Origin: Blautia liquoris
GTDB taxonomy: Bacteria > Bacillota > Clostridia > Lachnospirales > Lachnospiraceae
Reading direction: 5' to 3'
DNA length: 64,000 bases
NCBI RefSeq assembly: GCF_015159595.1
Contig: NZ_CP063304.1
Span: forward strand, 3,038,001 to 3,102,000
The translations under genes were made by a program, and so were the position numbers. Numbering within the stretch: position 1 is the stretch's first letter; each line of letters starts with the position of its first letter. This document shows, piece after piece, positions 53,877 through 62,141 of the stretch. The notes below the pieces were generated by a model. The model was not told the origin of the DNA. It was given only the letters and a program-made list of their open reading frames with translations, and did no database searches.

Positions 53877-54749
53877 CTATTTGTTCAACAACTGAGACTC
53901 CAATTTTTCATAGTCATAGTCTCGCTGATGAAAGTTATTGAATTTATTATTTTTTGATGGCTGCTTCTTTCCGGATGACTTTTTCTTCTTTGTAGGTGGA
54001 TAAAATTCCTTCCATCCTTTGAGTGCTGCCTTATTGACGATTGCAATCTGCTCTTCCGGGTTGTCAGTCAACCCAAGTAATTCATTCTTTAATAACTGAA
54101 TCTGCTCTTTACAAAGTGTAGTACCATTGTTCTTTCTGACAGCCAGATAAAGCTTGAAAGCATCATTCAACTTCTTATCCTCAAAATAGCTGTCCGGCGG
54201 AGCCATATATATATCTTCTTTAGTTTCTTTTTCTTTTAGGGTGCTTCTTTCCGAAGTTATTCGATTTAATTCGGAATTAATTTGATTTTCTTCCGAAGTA
54301 ATTCGATTTTTAGGTGAATTTAATACAGGATCGCCCTTTTTCTTTTTTTCGAGGATCCAATACTGATCACTATAGAGTTGTCTCTTCATCAGCTTCAGAG
54401 CTATCTTCTGATAACGTTTTTGAATTCCTTCAGAGGTGATAACATCTCGCTGCAGGAGGTCCTTATCTATAAGTCCTAAATCCGCACAATAATGTATCAC
54501 TTGCACGACAACCTTTTGATTCTTTATCCATCTATTACCTATTTTACGAGTGACCATTCTTGACAGCTTGGCTTCAGATAGTTCGGCATAATAGCCCTGG
54601 CTGTAAACGATGGTCAGGATCACATCATAGATCGTGACTCCCAGCGGGCCATATTCATCCATCAGGTCGAATATCTTGTCATCTTCGTAAAAGTTTGTCA
54701 TCTTCGGAAAGTAGTCCAGTCCTTTTTTGTTCGGGGCACCTCGTCCCAC
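53877..54749 (-). CDS. Phage replication initiator (DUF4373 / DnaD-like)
   Basis: 290 residues. The N-terminal 100 residues (GLDYFPKMTNFYEDDKIFDL, GPLGVTIYDVILTIVY) form the winged-helix DUF4373 domain of phage initiators. The middle holds a repeated heptapeptide of the type NRITSEE. The C-terminal part (LLKNELLGLTDNPEEQIAIV, WKEFYPP) resembles the DnaD-like tail that contacts DnaI/DnaC helicase loaders. Three 21-base direct repeats within the gene may be the origin it binds. Confidence 0.82.
   Translation of the reverse strand: MGRGAPNKKGLDYFPKMTNFYEDDKIFDLMDEYGPLGVTIYDVILTIVYSQGYYAELSEAKLSRMVTRKIGNRWIKNQKVVVQVIHYCADLGLIDKDLLQRDVITSEGIQKRYQKIALKLMKRQLYSDQYWILEKKKKGDPVLNSPKNRITSEENQINSELNRITSERSTLKEKETKEDIYMAPPDSYFEDKKLNDAFKLYLAVRKNNGTTLCKEQIQLLKNELLGLTDNPEEQIAIVNKAALKGWKEFYPPTKKKKSSGKKQPSKNNKFNNFHQRDYDYEKLESQLLNK
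54246..54308 (-). repeat. Three 21-base iterons in the initiator gene
   Basis: Head-to-tail units of form AATCRAATWAYTTCSGAA plus three bases, at 54308-54288, 54287-54267 and 54266-54246. The outer two differ at about three positions. The spacing of exactly two helical turns fits initiator binding sites; candidate phage origin. Confidence 0.6.
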
Positions 54750-54777
54750 TTGTGACCACCTACTTTCAATTCAATCC

Positions 54778-55095
54778 TTAATGCTGAGCTTTCTTGTACA
54801 ATGTAACGAAATCATCCAGCAGAAGGGTTACCTTCCATTTTTTCCGGTCCTGCCTATGAAATACTGCGGGGATCTCATCTTCTCTTGCATCGTTGATTGC
54901 CTGCTGCATAGCATTTTCAAGATTCAGCTTTTGAACTCTCTTACACTCGATATGTATGCCTTGCAGGCCTACTACATCAGCGTCACCGTTGCTTCCACAA
55001 TACTGCTGCCCTCTGCGGCAGTCTGTGAATCCTTTTTCTTTTAGTATATTAGATAATTCTCGTTCTCCTTTTGCACCTTTATTTCGACTGTTCAT
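54778..55095 (-). CDS. Hjc-like Holliday junction resolvase / PDDEXK nuclease
   Basis: 105 residues from ATG 55095 (AAAGGA at 6 bases). NKGAKGERELSNILKEKGF provides the first acidic residue, GSNGDADVVGL the Asp, and IHIECKRVQ the E-x-K of the PDDEXK core. C-terminal RKKWKVTLLLDDFVTLYKK is typical of phage Hjc-like proteins. Probably acts on branched DNA in phage recombination or packaging. Confidence 0.82.
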   Translation of the reverse strand: MNSRNKGAKGERELSNILKEKGFTDCRRGQQYCGSNGDADVVGLQGIHIECKRVQKLNLENAMQQAINDAREDEIPAVFHRQDRKKWKVTLLLDDFVTLYKKAQH

Positions 55096-55145
55096 GTTAT
55101 TTCCTTTCAATTCCCTGCCACCCAAAGGAAGCAGGGAAACAATGT

Positions 55146-55877
55146 TTATGCAATAATCGTGATTCTCTTCTTTAAATCTTCTGGGATCCGTTCTTCAAAG
55201 TAAGTTTTGATGTTCTGCATAGCCTCATTCTTCCAGAGACCGCCTTCTGCTTCTACGATCTTAAAAACTGGTTGTCCATTCTGATCTTTTATCCGAAAAA
55301 CAAACTGGCTGGAAGGCTGCTCAACCTCCAGGAAGGTTCGATAAGGGACAAGAGTCACTGGGTTAGGAACGATAACATCAGCTTTCGAAGCAATACCTTG
55401 ATGGATCGTGGTTTTCTGGCTGACGCCATCGTCTCCATAGTTTGCTGTTGCATTGGATTCTACGTTGCCGGCAACCTGTAAAATAATATTCATATCTCCG
55501 GCCATTTCAAAGTTCGCCTGGGCTTCAATTAGAAAACGTTCCTGATCATACCACTGGTCAAATTTAAATCCAGGAAGCATCGCACCGCATTCAAACAGGC
55601 ATTCTCTCCTCCGCTCTTTTGTAAGACAGGAGTATAATTCTACTCTTGCCGGACCTTGTACATGTATAATCATGCGATCCCGTAACTCAAAGCTGCAATT
55701 CTTAATATAGTCAATCAAGCCTGAGAGTGTATTGGAACAAATCCCTCTAGCCATTGGCTCCTCATCATAGCGAATCAAATCCTTATTACAATAAGTTTTT
55801 TCGTTAATTTCAACTACCTTTGGATCCATCGACATTTCTTTTAACTTTGCCACATACTCCATTGCTTCTTTAATCAT
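55146..55877 (-). CDS. Phage protein, DUF2303 (YfdQ)-like
   Basis: 243 residues. The C-terminal half has VPYRTFLEVEQPSSQFVFRI and a long acidic stretch resembling DUF2303/YfdQ proteins encoded near phage recombination genes. The function is not known. Ordinary ribosome site and codon use for this module. Confidence 0.6.
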   Translation of the reverse strand: MIKEAMEYVAKLKEMSMDPKVVEINEKTYCNKDLIRYDEEPMARGICSNTLSGLIDYIKNCSFELRDRMIIHVQGPARVELYSCLTKERRRECLFECGAMLPGFKFDQWYDQERFLIEAQANFEMAGDMNIILQVAGNVESNATANYGDDGVSQKTTIHQGIASKADVIVPNPVTLVPYRTFLEVEQPSSQFVFRIKDQNGQPVFKIVEAEGGLWKNEAMQNIKTYFEERIPEDLKKRITIIA

Positions 55878-55890
55878 CTTTCTTATCCTC

Positions 55891-56313
55891 CTATGCTTGT
55901 TTTCTATCTCTCAAATTAATAACGTCACTGGTTGTTTCATAGATCTCACCCGTAGATAGATCCACCTTTTTAACATCTTCTGTCTGATCCGATTCGACAT
56001 CTTCAATTGACATCTGCCCAGGGATCTGACTCCCAATTTCAACAGCTTCCACTTCTCCCGTCTTGATATCACGTCCCATACTTATCGCAGTGACAGCACC
56101 CAGAGCCGGTGCAAGCGTGGCTTTTGCCTGTACTCCCGTGGTAACAAAGTTTCTATCATCATTTGGTTTAAATTCGATTACAACTGTAATTTTGCGTTTC
56201 GCAGTAGCATCCGTATTTGGATCCTGAATGTTCTCGGTCACTTTCTTTAATTCACGATTAATTTGTGTTGTAAAAGCTCCTCCTGCGAAGTTCTCCATAT
56301 TAATATGTTTCAT
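55891..56313 (-). CDS. Conserved phage protein of the recombination module
   Basis: 140 residues from ATG 56313 (AAAGGAG at 4 bases). MENFAGGAFTTQINRELKKV and ENIQDPNTDATAKRKITVVI are conserved in many Firmicute phages next to RecT; the family is sometimes labelled replication terminator protein, without firm evidence. The longer upstream ORF is not used. Confidence 0.65.
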   Translation of the reverse strand: MKHINMENFAGGAFTTQINRELKKVTENIQDPNTDATAKRKITVVIEFKPNDDRNFVTTGVQAKATLAPALGAVTAISMGRDIKTGEVEAVEIGSQIPGQMSIEDVESDQTEDVKKVDLSTGEIYETTSDVINLRDRKQA

Positions 56314-56413
56314 AAAACTCCTTTCCGCCTGCCGGCACTCGTGATCCGGCAGACATAAGTGTATTTTCCATGATATATAAAGAATGATCTTAAAGATCAA
56401 TTACGAGTCTGAA

Positions 56414-57388
56414 TCAACCAAAGAACGCGTCTTCCATGCTTACCTGCTGTCTCTGATTTTCTCCCTGTGGTGTCTGTACGGACTGTTTCTGTGCTTCCTG
56501 CGGCTCTGATTCCTTGTATTCCTGATCTTCTACCACATCATCCTGTGGTTCATTGTCGACGTAATCAGGCTGCCCATCATCTTTGATCACTGCCATATCC
56601 TTTTCAAATGCGTTCTGGAGATCAATACTCATAATGCCCCATTTACTGATCAATTGTCTCAACATCGTTTTCTTTGCCATTCCATCAAAGTCCTGGTACC
56701 AGAACGATGAATACTTCCATTCATCACCATCCGGATACGTTCCGGATTCAAAATCTGCAAAGGAGACGCGATCCCATTTCGGGTTCCGGCTGCCAGTTAC
56801 TGCATTTAAGTGGAATGCCTGGCTGTAGCGGTCCGCATGTGCCAGCATCTTTTTCTTTGACCAGTACATCGTCTTTCGAAACCCATTCGCATACTCGAAC
56901 ATCGCATAATATCCGACAGTTGGCGTTTCCTCGCGAATCACATCATCCTCGATCAAATCCACCTCAATTTCTTCTTCCAAGGGATCATACCGAATCAGCT
57001 CCCCTTCCTTAATCTCCAGAACATTCAGTTTTTTGTAGTATCCGGATCTCTCGGCCAATTGCAGATAGCCTTTATAGCCAAGCTGGAACTGCGCTTCTTT
57101 CTGCCCGGTTTTACGGTTATTGTATGGCACCATGTAGAATTGCCCCAGCTGCGGGGAAGGGGAAAGGTTTAATGCCTCTCCCAGAAGTGCTGCTGATAAG
57201 ATACTGGGGTTCGTACACTCCTGCAAAGCCGGTGTGGTCTGCACTGCTGATACGATGCTGGAAATGAAGCGTGTCCCGTTCTTCCCACCTACCACACTGT
57301 TGATCTGTTTCTTTACCGCATCCGTAGTCAGATATGCGGTCATGCCCATCTTCTTTGGCCTGTTGGCCAAACTGTTTCCTACTGCCAT
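56414..57388 (-). CDS. recT: RecT family single-strand annealing protein
   Basis: 324 residues. QTTPALQECTNPSILSAALL and LNLSPSPQLGQFYMVPYNN, then FQLGYKGYLQLAERSGYYKK, are the RecT core. The WYQDFDGMAKKTMLRQLISKWG segment ends the domain at about 245. The C-terminal tail is acidic and Gln-rich and ends MEDAFFG. It anneals strands after resection by the YqaJ exonuclease encoded two genes upstream. Confidence 0.94.
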   Translation of the reverse strand: MAVGNSLANRPKKMGMTAYLTTDAVKKQINSVVGGKNGTRFISSIVSAVQTTPALQECTNPSILSAALLGEALNLSPSPQLGQFYMVPYNNRKTGQKEAQFQLGYKGYLQLAERSGYYKKLNVLEIKEGELIRYDPLEEEIEVDLIEDDVIREETPTVGYYAMFEYANGFRKTMYWSKKKMLAHADRYSQAFHLNAVTGSRNPKWDRVSFADFESGTYPDGDEWKYSSFWYQDFDGMAKKTMLRQLISKWGIMSIDLQNAFEKDMAVIKDDGQPDYVDNEPQDDVVEDQEYKESEPQEAQKQSVQTPQGENQRQQVSMEDAFFG

Positions 57389-57391
57389 GTT

Positions 57392-58285
57392 CTACTCCAC
57401 CTTTCCAAATCTGATATGGTTATCAATCATGTACTGTCTTAGATTCATCAGCTGTTCTCTTGTGCCCCATGCTCTGAAATCAATGCTCATAATTGGATCT
57501 GCTTTCTGATGCTCTGGTTCTACCGGAGGCTTTTCTTCCATCTCCGGAGCTTCAGCAATTGTTCCCTGAGATTCCTGTTCTGCAGCCCTCTGTGCTGCTT
57601 CTTTCTGTCTCAGCTCTTCCTGACGCTTTTGTTCCTCGACCTTTGCCTTTTGTTCGGCCTCATACGCAAGCTTCCGTTTCTGTATCTCTGCCAGCCTCTG
57701 GCCTTCCTGGATTGCCTGATTCATATCCAGTGTTTTCTTGTATAGTTCCTTTGCTTCAAAAGCAAAATCTGGAAGCTTCCGGATAGTTTCAAGTTCATGT
57801 CCGATCTGAAACATCTGGCTCTTCATCTGTTCTTCAATCTTTGACATTGTCATTGAAGCATTCAACCATTTCGGATCAAATATTTTATCCAGAGTAACAA
57901 AGTTTTGAAAACCAAGGGATCCAAACAACTCTTCAATATTTTTCTGCTTTTGAGCTTTCTTCTGGTCGTCAACTTCTTTGATCTGTGAATCAATTAGAGC
58001 AATAGGTTCATCGATCAATGCGACAATCTCTTTTACCTGTTTTTCAAACTTGGTGTATGGTTCCATGCACTGCTTCTTGATCTGTTTACGCTCGTTCTCA
58101 AATGCAGTTCTCAGCTTGTTTAACTTGGCCCGGTCTGCTTTTGCATCCTTGATATTATCTTCCGTAAAAGCAAGGCTCTTGTATTCCTGCATCGTTGCAG
58201 TGATTTCCTGTTTCAGTTCCTCATTGTTCCACTGGATTTCTTTTACAAATCCATCTTCCTGGGGACTCATAATTCTAAGTTCCAT
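57392..58285 (-). CDS. DUF1351 phage protein
   Basis: 297 residues. Helical with DAKADRAKLNKLRTAFENER and KQIKKQCMEPYTKFEKQVKE, diagnostic of DUF1351. A Glu/Gln/Lys-rich coiled segment (residues 195-235) and a C-terminal SIDFRAWGTREQLMNLRQYM follow, the latter a short domain also met in other phage proteins. Always between RecT and YqaJ genes; probable recombination helper. Confidence 0.85.
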   Translation of the reverse strand: MELRIMSPQEDGFVKEIQWNNEELKQEITATMQEYKSLAFTEDNIKDAKADRAKLNKLRTAFENERKQIKKQCMEPYTKFEKQVKEIVALIDEPIALIDSQIKEVDDQKKAQKQKNIEELFGSLGFQNFVTLDKIFDPKWLNASMTMSKIEEQMKSQMFQIGHELETIRKLPDFAFEAKELYKKTLDMNQAIQEGQRLAEIQKRKLAYEAEQKAKVEEQKRQEELRQKEAAQRAAEQESQGTIAEAPEMEEKPPVEPEHQKADPIMSIDFRAWGTREQLMNLRQYMIDNHIRFGKVE

Positions 58286-58294
58286 ATAATCCTC

Positions 58295-58957
58295 CTAAAT
58301 TTCCGGTAGTATCAGCGGCGGTTTTCTGCCGCTCTCCACACAGTTCCAAAATTTCTGCTCCGCTTCCAGGAGCATATCCAGATCATCTTTGACCTCTGAC
58401 CGTTCGATAAAGTAATGCCGGACGGATGTCTGCCGATCGGGAGACCCCCAGTCCGTTTTCAGGTGAGCTCGCAGGACTACAAATTGATAATCGGTAACAA
58501 GCAGGTAATGTAAAACCTGTATGTAGTAGTTATCCGGTATCCTGTTCTTCCACTTATCGAACATTCTTCCATTCATGATGTTGCTGGTTTTAATCTCCAA
58601 AATACCCCGGCGGCCGTCCTGATCGGTAAGTTCTCCGTCCAGTGATGCCTGCATAAAGGGATATTTGTTACTTCTCAATATTCTGTTCTCATGATACTCA
58701 ACCTTGTATTCCGGATAATCCAATGAAAACAGTTCCCGGATCAGCGGTTCTGCCATAGTGCCATACTTGACATAGGGTTTGTCCGAAATATCTTCCGGAG
58801 TCCACTGCCCTGTCTTCTCCTCATACAATTCTGTGTTTGTCTTGTATGGAGTAAGTCCCAGGACAGCTGCAGCATCGGATCCACCAATTCCAAAGGTACG
58901 GGCTTTTAGCCAGGCATCATGATTCCTCGTGTCGATTAAGGTGTATGCATCAGACAT
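58295..58957 (-). CDS. YqaJ family exonuclease (lambda Exo type)
   Basis: 220 residues from ATG 58957. WLKARTFGIGGSDAAAVLGL with TPYKTNTELYEEKTGQW is the YqaJ N-terminus. QASLDGEL and GILEIKTSN hold the PDDEXK Asp and E-x-K catalytic residues, with YYIQVLHYLLVT after. It degrades one strand of dsDNA ends to feed RecT. Overlaps the previous gene by 8 bases. Confidence 0.92.
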   Translation of the reverse strand: MSDAYTLIDTRNHDAWLKARTFGIGGSDAAAVLGLTPYKTNTELYEEKTGQWTPEDISDKPYVKYGTMAEPLIRELFSLDYPEYKVEYHENRILRSNKYPFMQASLDGELTDQDGRRGILEIKTSNIMNGRMFDKWKNRIPDNYYIQVLHYLLVTDYQFVVLRAHLKTDWGSPDRQTSVRHYFIERSEVKDDLDMLLEAEQKFWNCVESGRKPPLILPEI

Positions 58958-59150
58958 TTGGCGCCACAATCACTTTCGTTTCCGGATCTAAAACAAATGT
59001 CTCACTTCCTACATTAGAATCTGTCAGGACCATAGTTTTGCTGTCCGTAGAAAATACCGCTCTGACTTTAAAATTCACGAAGTTGTCTGGTGCCCCGTAT
59101 TCGATGCAGAGGGTATCCCCTGCCTTGATATCACACGCTTTCTTGTTCAT
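58950..59150 (-). CDS. Small phage protein
   Basis: 66 residues from ATG 59150 (GGAGGGACAAAAA upstream). Small beta-rich product (KACDIKAGDTLCIEYGAPDN). No function recognised. Coupled to the exonuclease gene. Confidence 0.65.
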   Translation of the reverse strand: MNKKACDIKAGDTLCIEYGAPDNFVNFKVRAVFSTDSKTMVLTDSNVGSETFVLDPETKVIVAPNV

Positions 59151-59181
59151 TTTTTGTCCCTCCTTGGCTAATTTCATTTTC

Positions 59182-59385
59182 TTAAACAATCTGTCCAATA
59201 ATGTCTCGGATCATTGCAATCCCGGAATCTGCCGCCACATTCACTATTTTGTGCCCTCTTGTTGTAAATGTTGCACGCACTGTCTCTGACTGGGGGTTAT
59301 ATTCCAAACTTTCTAAGTCGTATAAAGCTCTGGTCAATTCTAGGGCTGTTACCAGCTGATCACATATTTTTTGCTTATCTTCCAT
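59182..59385 (-). CDS. Small phage protein
   Basis: 67 residues. Starts MEDKQKICDQLVTALELTRA; an early helix then a beta hairpin (ETVRATFTTRGHKIVNVAAD) and a C-terminal helix. No domain recognised. Confidence 0.6.
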   Translation of the reverse strand: MEDKQKICDQLVTALELTRALYDLESLEYNPQSETVRATFTTRGHKIVNVAADSGIAMIRDIIGQIV

Positions 59386-59406
59386 TGATTTTCCCTTTCT
59401 AATCCC

Positions 59407-59598
59407 CTATAATAAGGGTGTGAAATTATTTTTCTTTACTTTGCTCTGAGAGTTGCCGCTCTCAGGGCTTTTTTCTTCGATATCACACAGTGCGTGATAG
59501 ATAGCCACCTGCCAACCGTCTTCCTCTTCCGGCTGTATCGCATATACCCTGGTATTGATGGACTCCATGATTACTGCGGTTTTCTCTATGAGGGTCAT
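59407..59598 (-). CDS. Small phage protein
   Basis: 63 residues, GAGGAAG-like ribosome site upstream. Acidic, contains IQPEEEDGWQVAIYHALCDI. The start overlaps no gene. Unknown function; early transcript. Confidence 0.55.
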   Translation of the reverse strand: MTLIEKTAVIMESINTRVYAIQPEEEDGWQVAIYHALCDIEEKSPESGNSQSKVKKNNFTPLL

Positions 59599-59676
59599 AT
59601 CTTCCTCCTTTCTTCTTGTGCCTTCTTACACAATTTGATATAATTCCCTTATTAAACAACAAGGATGGATGTTGCC

Positions 59677-60024
59677 ATGTACGAAAATAATTTTCAAGGA
59701 ATCTCCGAAAGCGATATGAGGTACCTTGTTTATCTATCTCAAAACCGCTTTGAGGGCTTCCCAAAATTAGGCATAGAGACAGATTTATCAGCCGAATACC
59801 GAATTAAAGAACTTGAAAAACAAGGATACATCTTATTTAAAAACGGAGATATTTGTTTTAGTTTCAAAGCCATAACTGCTTTGACCGATTATAAAGACTA
59901 CATTAATCAACAACTCAGTCATAAAAAGCAAGAACATTTTCGATTCTGGATGCCTATTTTTATAAACGCAGTTTTGGCTATCGTTGCAATAATCATCTCA
60001 ATAATTGCACTATTAACGCCGTAA
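59677..60024 (+). CDS. Winged-helix-like protein with C-terminal membrane anchor
   Basis: 115 residues from ATG 59677 (AAGGATGG at 8 bases). ISESDMRYLVYLSQN and AEYRIKELEKQGYILFKNG look like a small winged helix. The last 25 residues are a membrane helix (FWMPIFINAVLAIVAIIISI). Plus strand inside the minus-strand early region, AT-rich: an independently expressed cargo gene. Role unknown; exclusion or sensing at the membrane is possible. Confidence 0.7.
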   Translation: MYENNFQGISESDMRYLVYLSQNRFEGFPKLGIETDLSAEYRIKELEKQGYILFKNGDICFSFKAITALTDYKDYINQQLSHKKQEHFRFWMPIFINAVLAIVAIIISIIALLTP

Positions 60025-60091
60025 CTGCCGCCACTACTGCGCCTATGGACAGTCCTGTATTAAACCACAGCGCTTTTTCAATCTTCTTCAT
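59993..60091 (-). CDS. Very small membrane peptide
   Basis: 32 residues from ATG 60091 with AAAGGAG at 5 bases. MKKIEKALWFNTGLSIGAVV then a hydrophobic run to the end. It overlaps the end of the next small membrane gene and the end of the convergent plus-strand gene. Probably real because of its ribosome site. Confidence 0.5.
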   Translation of the reverse strand: MKKIEKALWFNTGLSIGAVVAAVTALIVQLLR

Positions 60092-60269
60092 GAACTCTCC
60101 TTTCTTCAATCACTGCCAAAATACTAAAATATCCAATTAAAAATACAATCAACATCCAGAAAAATACATCCAATACCTCCATGCCGGCATACAGCAGAGA
60201 CACCATTATAAGCAACGCTGCGGCACCAGATAGGATGGCTGCTTTAAGGTATAGGATTATCTGCTTCAT
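60078..60269 (-). CDS. Small two-helix membrane protein
   Basis: 63 residues from the ATG at 60269 (GGAGG region upstream; two earlier ATGs in frame). Two membrane helices (AAILSGAAALLIMVSLLYAG and VLDVFFWMLIVFLIGYFSIL), charged tail. Coupled to its neighbours. Function unknown. Confidence 0.6.
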   Translation of the reverse strand: MKQIILYLKAAILSGAAALLIMVSLLYAGMEVLDVFFWMLIVFLIGYFSILAVIEERRVHEED

Positions 60270-60453
60270 TGGCTCCATCTCCTCCATCTCCTCTGTTTAG
60301 ATATTCTACGAATTTCTCCATGTTGACTAAAATCTTGGTGCCCATCCGAATGTGGACGATTTTCCCCTGCAAGCACAGTTTCCGAATCCGGTCATAGCTG
60401 ATGCCGGTTGCGTTGCTTGCCTCCCGGATGGTCTTCATTGTCGGGATTGTCAT
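60244..60453 (-). CDS. Excisionase-like helix-turn-helix protein
   Basis: 69 residues from ATG 60453 (AGGAGG at 10 bases). TIREASNATGISYDRIRKLC then MGTKILVNMEKFVEYLNRG fits the MerR/excisionase-type winged helix (helix_turn_helix_17). Could be Xis or an early regulator. Confidence 0.75.
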   Translation of the reverse strand: MTIPTMKTIREASNATGISYDRIRKLCLQGKIVHIRMGTKILVNMEKFVEYLNRGDGGDGANEADNPIP

Positions 60454-60560
60454 GGCTCTCACACCTCCTTCTCCTTTTATAGTTCTTGTAAATATCCTTG
60501 TATTAATTCCACCGCTATGATAAAGTTCTTTCATCAAACATATATATGGGGGTACTTTTT

Positions 60561-61175
60561 ATGAATGTATTTATTGCTCTTGTTTCTTGCTTACTTTCTA
60601 CGATATCTGTATCCATACTTGTTAAAAACGAAGTTGCTCGATGCAAAAATGAGAAAATGAAATTAATCATCACTCCACAGAAGAAAATTTCAAACAATGC
60701 AGATAAATTGTTTTACTTGTATCTGACATTTTTAAACGAGTCCGCCCTCCCAATATCAATCTTGAATTTGAGACTTTATGAATCCGGAGACTATTCCTCC
60801 ACTCATCTTTCTGAAGGCTATAGTGACGGGTTCCTTACCATTGATTCTGCCAATGTAGCATCAACCAATCGAATATCCAGGAAATATGAAATTGATTACG
60901 ATGCTCTTTCAATCACCACTCCTTTTGTCATAGAGCCTTATAGCGCATTTGGCGGTTATTTTGCTTTCCATGAAGGCGGAGATGATTCATTTATCATTGG
61001 AAATAAAGACGTGGAGCGCTTTGTAACCACTTCACGAAAAACATACAAAATTGAAATGGATTTAGGATCTGGCAACTTTTATGACATCTCCTATCAGGAT
61101 AATGGTGATATGTTTGGTCTTGCAGTTGGCGGTAAACGCCATCAAGACACTTCCATCCCAGACAATTATCGGTAA
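60561..61175 (+). CDS. Membrane-anchored protein of unknown function
   Basis: 204 residues from ATG 60561 (GGGGG at 8 bases). One N-terminal helix (VFIALVSCLLSTISVSILV), then a soluble beta-rich domain with FLNESALPISILNLRLYESG and a Gly/Asp-rich middle. Plus-strand cargo gene in the early region. Similar shaped proteins occur as accessory genes in Clostridial phages; possible superinfection or defence role, unproven. Confidence 0.7.
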   Translation: MNVFIALVSCLLSTISVSILVKNEVARCKNEKMKLIITPQKKISNNADKLFYLYLTFLNESALPISILNLRLYESGDYSSTHLSEGYSDGFLTIDSANVASTNRISRKYEIDYDALSITTPFVIEPYSAFGGYFAFHEGGDDSFIIGNKDVERFVTTSRKTYKIEMDLGSGNFYDISYQDNGDMFGLAVGGKRHQDTSIPDNYR

Positions 61176-61441
61176 TTATAACCCACGTTGTATTTCTTTT
61201 TTTTATACTTGACGTCAGCCCCGCAATATGGGCATTTTCCAGTTTTGGGTTTTATAATTATGTACCTTCGAAAATGTCCATAGTTGCATTTAGGGCAAAC
61301 CGCCTTTACTGATCTGTGAGTCTTGTACCTTTTTTTTCGGGCTCTATCTTCTTTGAAATTCCCTGCTGTCATCTGAATTATTGAAATCAATATGAATACC
61401 TGCATTACCAAAGTCCAAATTTGAATAATAATAAGAGTCAT
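61166..61441 (-). CDS. Membrane zinc-ribbon protein
   Basis: 91 residues. N-terminal membrane helix (LIIIQIWTLVMQVFILISII), basic linker, then CPKCNYGHF and CPYCGADVKY forming a zinc ribbon. Converges with the previous plus-strand gene and overlaps it by 10 bases. Function unknown. Confidence 0.65.
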   Translation of the reverse strand: MTLIIIQIWTLVMQVFILISIIQMTAGNFKEDRARKKRYKTHRSVKAVCPKCNYGHFRRYIIIKPKTGKCPYCGADVKYKKKKYNVGYNYR

Positions 61442-61444
61442 CTC

Positions 61445-61660
61445 TCACACCTCCTTTTCTGGCTCATAGCCTATTGTTATGCTGATTCCTAGTGCTTTAA
61501 AAATCTTATCTGCACTCTCAATTGACATTACCTTTTGCTTTGCCTCCCAGTAATCAATCGCTCTTGTAGTAACCCCCGCCTTTTCAGCCAGCTGCTTAAT
61601 TGTAAGTCCTTGATTCGTCCTTTCTCTTCTTAGAATTTCAGATAATTCATATTTATCCAT
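61445..61660 (-). CDS. XRE family helix-turn-helix regulator (Cro-like)
   Basis: 71 residues from ATG 61660 (AGGAGG at 6 bases). LRRERTNQGLTIKQLAEKAG then VTTRAIDYWEAKQK is a clear XRE DNA-binding domain. Early minus-strand gene opposite the repressor, so it may act as Cro. A large palindrome lies just upstream. Confidence 0.85.
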   Translation of the reverse strand: MDKYELSEILRRERTNQGLTIKQLAEKAGVTTRAIDYWEAKQKVMSIESADKIFKALGISITIGYEPEKEV

Positions 61661-61688
61661 TGATTTCCTCCTATCTATGTGATACCAC

Positions 61689-61721
61689 ATATTGTATAGC
61701 GAACGCACATTCGCACAATAT
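61689..61721. promoter_or_regulatory. Palindromic operator candidate
   Basis: ATATTGT, then AGCGAA/TTCGC arms around a 6-base centre, then ACAATAT. It is 28 bases before the XRE gene start and could be its own binding site. It contains a TATACA -10-like element on the minus strand. Confidence 0.5.
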
Positions 61722-61774
61722 CATGTATTATCGACCGATGTTCCAGCACCAGTCGAAGAAAGGAGGTATTACTT

Positions 61775-61939
61775 ATGTCGGAACCGATTAACCCAGGCAC
61801 TGATAATCAGGCTCCTGGAACCTATAAGGAAGTTGGTCCTCGTGGCGGTCAGGTAACTGATCCTCGCCTGGTTCATATTGATAAGGGCGATCGTTTGCCA
61901 CCAACTCAAGAAAAAGGTCACAAATGGGAGAAACAGTGA
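61775..61939 (+). CDS. YjzC-like small protein
   Basis: 54 residues from ATG 61775, with AAAGGAGG at 8 bases. APGTYKEVGPRGGQV, then VHIDKGDRLPPTQEKGHKW, fits the YjzC family, known from Bacillus and with unknown function. It is transcribed away from the XRE gene. The minus-strand ORF over the same bases is a shadow. Confidence 0.65.
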   Translation: MSEPINPGTDNQAPGTYKEVGPRGGQVTDPRLVHIDKGDRLPPTQEKGHKWEKQ

Positions 61940-62141
61940 TTTCTCCGGCCACTGTCTTAGGATGGTGGCTTTTATATTTCAATTCTTTTCTCTGAAAAGC
62001 AAAAGCATTTCCCCAAAATATTGAACTGTAGCCAAGATTCTGCATATTGTTTTCCATTTTCTCTATATTTCGTTATAAAATGTCTTAACATCTCTTGCAC
62101 CTCCTTTCCTGTCCTTTTTATCGGACAGCTATTGTGTTATT

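Noticed and set aside
61788-62057. 89-codon minus-strand ORF
   Set aside because: It covers the YjzC-like gene on the other strand, has low-complexity Gln/Asp/Pro sequence typical of an antisense frame, and a poor ribosome site.
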